NCBI GenBank assembly: GCA_002427325.1
Contig: DIQS01000042.1
Location: 1-9,858, forward strand
Source: Cloacimonetes bacterium UBA5456
GTDB lineage: Bacteria; Cloacimonadota; Cloacimonadia; Cloacimonadales; Cloacimonadaceae
DNA: 9,858 bases
Direction: 5' to 3'
A model generated the notes under the pieces. It did not search any database and had not been told where the DNA came from. It was given only the letters and a program-made list of their open reading frames with translations. The translations under genes were made by a program, and so were the position numbers. How positions within the stretch are numbered: the stretch's first letter is position 1; each line of letters starts with the position of its first letter. This document shows positions 6,515 to 9,858 of this stretch, piece after piece.

Positions 6515-8420
6515 CACAGGCAAGCTCCAAATATTCATCTTCTTTCTTGTTAATCATTTGTTTTAGTTCAATTATCTTGTCTTCAATCTCTTTTTCTTCG
6601 GCTTTGATCTGCATCAGGGCATCCTGATTGCTATATATCGCTGAATCTGAAAGCGAATCATGAATCTCACGGAGGCGAGATTTCAGCGCGGCTTTCTTAG
6701 AGATAAGCTCGTCGATCACATCCTGTATCATCTTGAGCGAGAGAGGATTGACTTTTTTCTGTCGCATACGCGGCTTAGGTGCTTCCTTCCTCAGCTCCGG
6801 CTCCATGAAGGCAAGTTGCATGATCTCGTCAAGCTCCAATTCGCTTTCCTTTACTGTTGAATAGAGCTCACCGTCAGCATCAGCCAACTTCTGAAACATC
6901 CAATACTTATTTGCCAGCGAGCGGATGAAATGGCGGTCGTGCGAGACGAAGATAATGCTGCCGTCATATTCTTGCAAGGCTTCTAAAAGTGCATCTCGCA
7001 TAGGGATATCGAGGTGGTTTGTCGGCTCGTCTAAGATCAACAGATTGGGATTTTGATGGATCATTTCAGCAAGATAGAGCCTACTCTTTTCACCACCAGA
7101 GAGCACGCCAACCTTCTTATCCACATCGTCGCCACGAAATGAAAAGCGCGCTAACCAACTGAGCACATAGCCCTTGGGCTCACCGGGAACGAGCCGCCAG
7201 ATTGTCTCTAAAACGCTGAGCGATTCGTCCAAATAGTTCTGATGCTGATCAAAGTATCCGATATCCAAGGACGCGCCGCTCTTGAATTCGCCGGAAGTAA
7301 TCTCATGCTTTTCAAGCAAGATTCTGAGAAGAGTGGTCTTCCCACAGCCATTCATGCCGATGAGTGCAATCCTATCTCCACGAAAGGCAGATAGATTGAC
7401 CTCACGCGCCAATTCACGCACTCCATCTATGCCGAAAGCCGCATCTTTGAGGGCAAAGAGATCGTTCCCGCTGCGACGGCTCTCACCCATCCGCAAATTA
7501 GCAACTTCAAGCTTTTTAACTCGCTCAATCGGCTCTATTTTATCCAGAATCCTTCGTCTTGCCTGAGCTTGTTTCGTCTTTTGTCCGGCAAGGTTCCGGC
7601 GAATGAAGTCCTCGGTCTCGGCGATGAACTTTTCCTGACGTTTTGCCTCTCTTTCACGAGTGAGTCGCGCTATCTGTGCAGCCTCAAAATAGGAGCTATA
7701 GTTACCCTTTGTGATCGTGAGCTCGCCATCTTCCAGAGCGTATATACTGCGCGCGATGCCATCGAGAAACTCCCTATCGTGCGAGACGATGAGATATGGC
7801 TTATGGCTTGCTGAGAGAAAGCTTTCCAGCCAGGCGATCATCGCAATATCGAGGTGGTTGGTGGGCTCGTCCAAGATCAGCAGATCATATTCCGAGAGCA
7901 GGATATGAGCAAGGCTGATGCGAGTCCGTTCCCCACCGCTGAAGTCAGCGAGTCGCTTCTCCCATTCCCCTTCGCTAAAGCCCAACGAGGTAAGCACAAA
8001 CTTGACCCTATTCGCATGCTCGAAAGCGCCTATTTCATCCATCTTTGAGACAACTGAGTCCAGCTCTTGCGCCGTCTTTTCATCATGGTTTTTATCTAAT
8101 GCCGCAGAGAGTTCATGCATGCTCCGGTTGAGCTGAATGATGTCCGGACGCGCCTCGCCTACATAGTCGATGAGCTTTTTGTGCAGTTTCAGCGCGGGAT
8201 TCTGCTCCAAATATGCAATACGGAGGTTTTTGGCACGCACAACTCTGCCGAGACTGGGCGTCATTTCACCCAGCATCAGGCGGATAAGCGTGCTCTTTCC
8301 GCAGCCATTTGCACCGATGAGCCCTACTCTGCTGTTATGCTCAATCGTGCAATTGACGCCGCTTAGCACATACTCGCCGGCAAACTCCATGCCCAAATCA
8401 AGACATTGGATCAAGCTCAT
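6507..8420 (-). CDS. ABC-F family ATP-binding protein (ribosome-associated type)
   Basis: A 637-residue protein with two ABC cassettes and no membrane segments. Cassette 1: Walker A GANGCGKST (36-44), SGGE (161-164), LLILDEPTNHLD (180-191), SHDR (213-216). Cassette 2: GMNGCGKTT (355-363), LSGGE (440-444), LLILDEPTNHLD (460-471), SHDR (493-496). Residues about 240-310, rich in R/K and carrying QARRRILDKIEPIERV, form the inter-domain linker (P-site tRNA interaction motif). Residues about 560-635 are a charged predicted coiled coil, as in Uup/YheS/YfmR-like members. ABC-F proteins act on the ribosome in translation or antibiotic protection. A housekeeping role is more likely here, given the neighbours. 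GATAAT at 8438-8443 could be a -10, but no good -35 is seen and the ribosome site before 8420 is weak. It is coupled downstream to the dehydratase-family gene. Confidence 0.93.
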   Translation of the reverse strand: MSLIQCLDLGMEFAGEYVLSGVNCTIEHNSRVGLIGANGCGKSTLIRLMLGEMTPSLGRVVRAKNLRIAYLEQNPALKLHKKLIDYVGEARPDIIQLNRSMHELSAALDKNHDEKTAQELDSVVSKMDEIGAFEHANRVKFVLTSLGFSEGEWEKRLADFSGGERTRISLAHILLSEYDLLILDEPTNHLDIAMIAWLESFLSASHKPYLIVSHDREFLDGIARSIYALEDGELTITKGNYSSYFEAAQIARLTREREAKRQEKFIAETEDFIRRNLAGQKTKQAQARRRILDKIEPIERVKKLEVANLRMGESRRSGNDLFALKDAAFGIDGVRELAREVNLSAFRGDRIALIGMNGCGKTTLLRILLEKHEITSGEFKSGASLDIGYFDQHQNYLDESLSVLETIWRLVPGEPKGYVLSWLARFSFRGDDVDKKVGVLSGGEKSRLYLAEMIHQNPNLLILDEPTNHLDIPMRDALLEALQEYDGSIIFVSHDRHFIRSLANKYWMFQKLADADGELYSTVKESELELDEIMQLAFMEPELRKEAPKPRMRQKKVNPLSLKMIQDVIDELISKKAALKSRLREIHDSLSDSAIYSNQDALMQIKAEEKEIEDKIIELKQMINKKEDEYLELACDE

Positions 8421-8457
8421 CTATCGTCACTCACAATATTATCTAAAAGCAAAGAAA

Positions 8458-8486
8458 GCCCCCAGTTTCCTGAGGGCATTTTTTTT
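8458..8486. terminator. groEL terminator, bidirectional form
   Basis: GCCCCCAG (8458-8465) pairs with CTGAGGGC (8470-8477) in 8 bp (one G-T). On the minus strand the loop is GAAA (GNRA) and TTTCTTT follows, ending groEL 28 bp past its stop. On the plus strand the tract is eight T, though no rightward gene precedes it. It separates groEL from the ABC-F unit. Confidence 0.8.
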
Positions 8487-8513
8487 GTCTTTTATTTGTG
8501 CCAAATGTATTGA

Positions 8514-9858
8514 TTAATACATTCCGCCCATTCCACCCATGCCGGGATTTGGCATTGGCATAGGAGCTTCGGGTTCCGGAATGTCTGTGATTATGCATTC
8601 GGTGGTGAGGAAGAGTCCGGAGATCGAGGATGCGTTTTGCACGGCACTGCGAACCACCTTGGCGGGGTCGATGATGCCGGCTTCGATGAGGTCTTCATAC
8701 TTGCCGGTTGCGGCGTTGAAGCCCATGTGAACATCTTTGAATCCTTTGATCTTTTCAACTACGACTGCGCCTTCTTCACCGGAGTTTGCAGCGATCTGAT
8801 AGAGCGGTCTTTCCAAAGCTTTGGCGAGGATATCCACTGCCATCTTCTCTTCATAGCTGAGTCCTTTGAGGTTTTTCAGGGACTTTGCAGCCTGGATGAG
8901 CGTGACACCGCCGCCGGGAACGATTCCCTCTTCGACGGCTGCACGAGTTGCATGCAGAGCGTCATCAACTCGAGCTTTCTTCTCTTTCATCTCGGTCTCG
9001 GTTGCGGCACCAATGCGAAGAACGGCAACACCGCTGGAAAGCTTGGCAAGGCGTTCTTGCAGCTTTTCTTTGTCATAATCCGAGGTGGTCTCTTCGATCT
9101 GAGCTTTGATCTGCTTCACCCTGCCGGCCACGTCATCGGCTGAACCTGCACCTTCACGAATGGTGGTGTTTTCTTTGTCGATGATAACCTTTTTGGCGGT
9201 TCCGAGATCAGTCATGGTTGCGCTTTCGAGCTTGCGACCCATCTCTTCGCTGATCAGGGTTGCGCCGGTGAGGATAGCGATGTCTTCCATCATGGCTTTG
9301 CGTCTGTCGCCAAATCCGGGTGCTTTCACTGCGGCGATATTGAGAATGCCGCGCAGCTTGTTAACCACGAGGGTTGCAAGTGCTTCGCCTTCGATATCTT
9401 CAGCGATGATGAGCAAAGGCTTGCCCGTCTGAGCGATTTCTTGAAGAATGCCGAGCATGTCTTTCATGACGCTTATCTTCTTGTCATAGAGCAAGATGAA
9501 AGGCTCATCGAGCTCGGTGATCATCTTGTCGGTATTAGTCACAAAATAGGGAGAGAGATAGCCGCGATCAAACTGCATGCCTTCAACTTTCTCCAAAACA
9601 GTCTCGATTGATTTTGCTTCTTCAATGTTGATAATGCCTTCTTGACCAACGCTTTCCATGGCTTTTGCAATCATCTCACCAATCTCGGGATCGTTGTTTG
9701 CGCTGATGGAAGCGATCTGGGCAATCTCAGCATTGCTTTTGATGGTCTTTGAATATTCGTGGATGCGATCGATGACAACCTTGGTTGCCTTTTCCAGTCC
9801 ACGCTTGAGATACATGGGGTTCACACCGGCGGTGACGTGCTTCAGGCCTTCTTCGATG
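8514..9858 (-). CDS. groEL: Chaperonin GroEL (60 kDa, type I), N-terminal part outside window
   Basis: The last 447 residues of GroEL. The frame stays open to the window edge (IEEGLKHVTAGVNPMYLKRG), and the GTG at 9824 is an internal valine, not a start. Family motifs: the apical region with GYLSPYFVTN, VKAPGFGDRRKAM and LAKLSSGVAVLRIGAATE, the nucleotide-site region GIVPGGGVTL, and the flexible tail PMPNPGMGGMGGMY. Comparison with E. coli GroEL suggests about 100 residues are missing upstream. GroEL forms double heptameric rings in the cytoplasm and with GroES folds proteins in an ATP-driven cycle. groES, if it is linked, would lie beyond 9858. Expression is probably its own unit ending at the hairpin 8458-8477; the promoter is outside the window. 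Confidence 0.97.
   Translation of the reverse strand, partial: IEEGLKHVTAGVNPMYLKRGLEKATKVVIDRIHEYSKTIKSNAEIAQIASISANNDPEIGEMIAKAMESVGQEGIINIEEAKSIETVLEKVEGMQFDRGYLSPYFVTNTDKMITELDEPFILLYDKKISVMKDMLGILQEIAQTGKPLLIIAEDIEGEALATLVVNKLRGILNIAAVKAPGFGDRRKAMMEDIAILTGATLISEEMGRKLESATMTDLGTAKKVIIDKENTTIREGAGSADDVAGRVKQIKAQIEETTSDYDKEKLQERLAKLSSGVAVLRIGAATETEMKEKKARVDDALHATRAAVEEGIVPGGGVTLIQAAKSLKNLKGLSYEEKMAVDILAKALERPLYQIAANSGEEGAVVVEKIKGFKDVHMGFNAATGKYEDLIEAGIIDPAKVVRSAVQNASSISGLFLTTECIITDIPEPEAPMPMPNPGMGGMGGMY

Noticed and set aside
6515..6538. Upstream ATG at 6538 for the dehydratase-family gene
   Set aside because: It would add eight residues not typical of the family and lies within the ABC-F coding end; the ATG at 6514 gives the standard N-terminus and a stop-coupled start.
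6507..8420. ABC-F gene as an antibiotic resistance determinant
   Set aside because: The coiled-coil C-terminus and housekeeping neighbours fit Uup/YheS-like members; no mobile element or resistance leader peptide is seen.
8637..9143. Plus-strand open frame of 168 codons
   Set aside because: Antisense to groEL, whose motifs are continuous in the other frame.
9822..9824. GTG as groEL start
   Set aside because: It is the valine in TAGVNPM, about 110 residues into GroEL; the frame continues to the window edge.

Overview
The window reads as a chromosomal segment of an anaerobic, Gram-negative-like bacterium with moderate GC. It is mostly housekeeping genes in two convergent blocks. The combination of a type I GroEL with a GGM tail, a RocB-like M20 peptidase, a 2-hydroxyacyl-CoA dehydratase-family protein, a stand-alone GMP synthetase ATP-PPase subunit and a cysteine-rich MnmA variant suggests a fermentative, amino-acid-using lineage. 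Candidatus Cloacimonadota is my best guess from memory; no rRNA or other firm taxonomic marker is present.

Plus strand, 1-2199: a tightly packed three-gene run. It holds the C-terminal part of a PP-loop thiouridylase-like protein with an NFACT-R-type tail (cut by the window start), a complete metallo-beta-lactamase-fold hydrolase of the glyoxalase II type, and a GuaA ATP-PPase subunit with no glutaminase domain. Gaps are 9 bp and 0 bp. A 14-bp hairpin at 2266-2296 probably ends this unit.

Gap, 2200-2709: about 510 bp without a convincing gene. It contains the hairpin, a pair of 11-bp direct repeats (2341-2370), a near-consensus sigma70-type promoter pointing left (2373-2401), a region with competing stem-loops (2571-2638), and a strong intrinsic terminator for the minus-strand genes (2652-2689).

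Minus strand, 9858 down to 2710: groEL (its N-terminal end lies outside the window) ends at a GNRA-loop terminator. It is followed by an ABC-F ATPase, a 2-hydroxyacyl-CoA dehydratase-family protein and MnmA. These three are joined by short start/stop overlaps and are probably translationally coupled. The RocB-like M20 peptidase then follows after a roughly 107-bp gap that holds a possible promoter and a 12-bp palindrome.

Theme: translation support is over-represented. Two tRNA thiolation-type PP-loop proteins, an ABC-F ribosome factor and a chaperonin lie together. The most interesting points are the MnmA cysteine pattern (the usual second catalytic cysteine is missing and a CxxC plus another cysteine are present), the Fe-S dehydratase-family protein coupled to it, and the split GMP synthetase. 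I see no phage, CRISPR, toxin-antitoxin or intact mobile element, and no clearly new multi-gene system.
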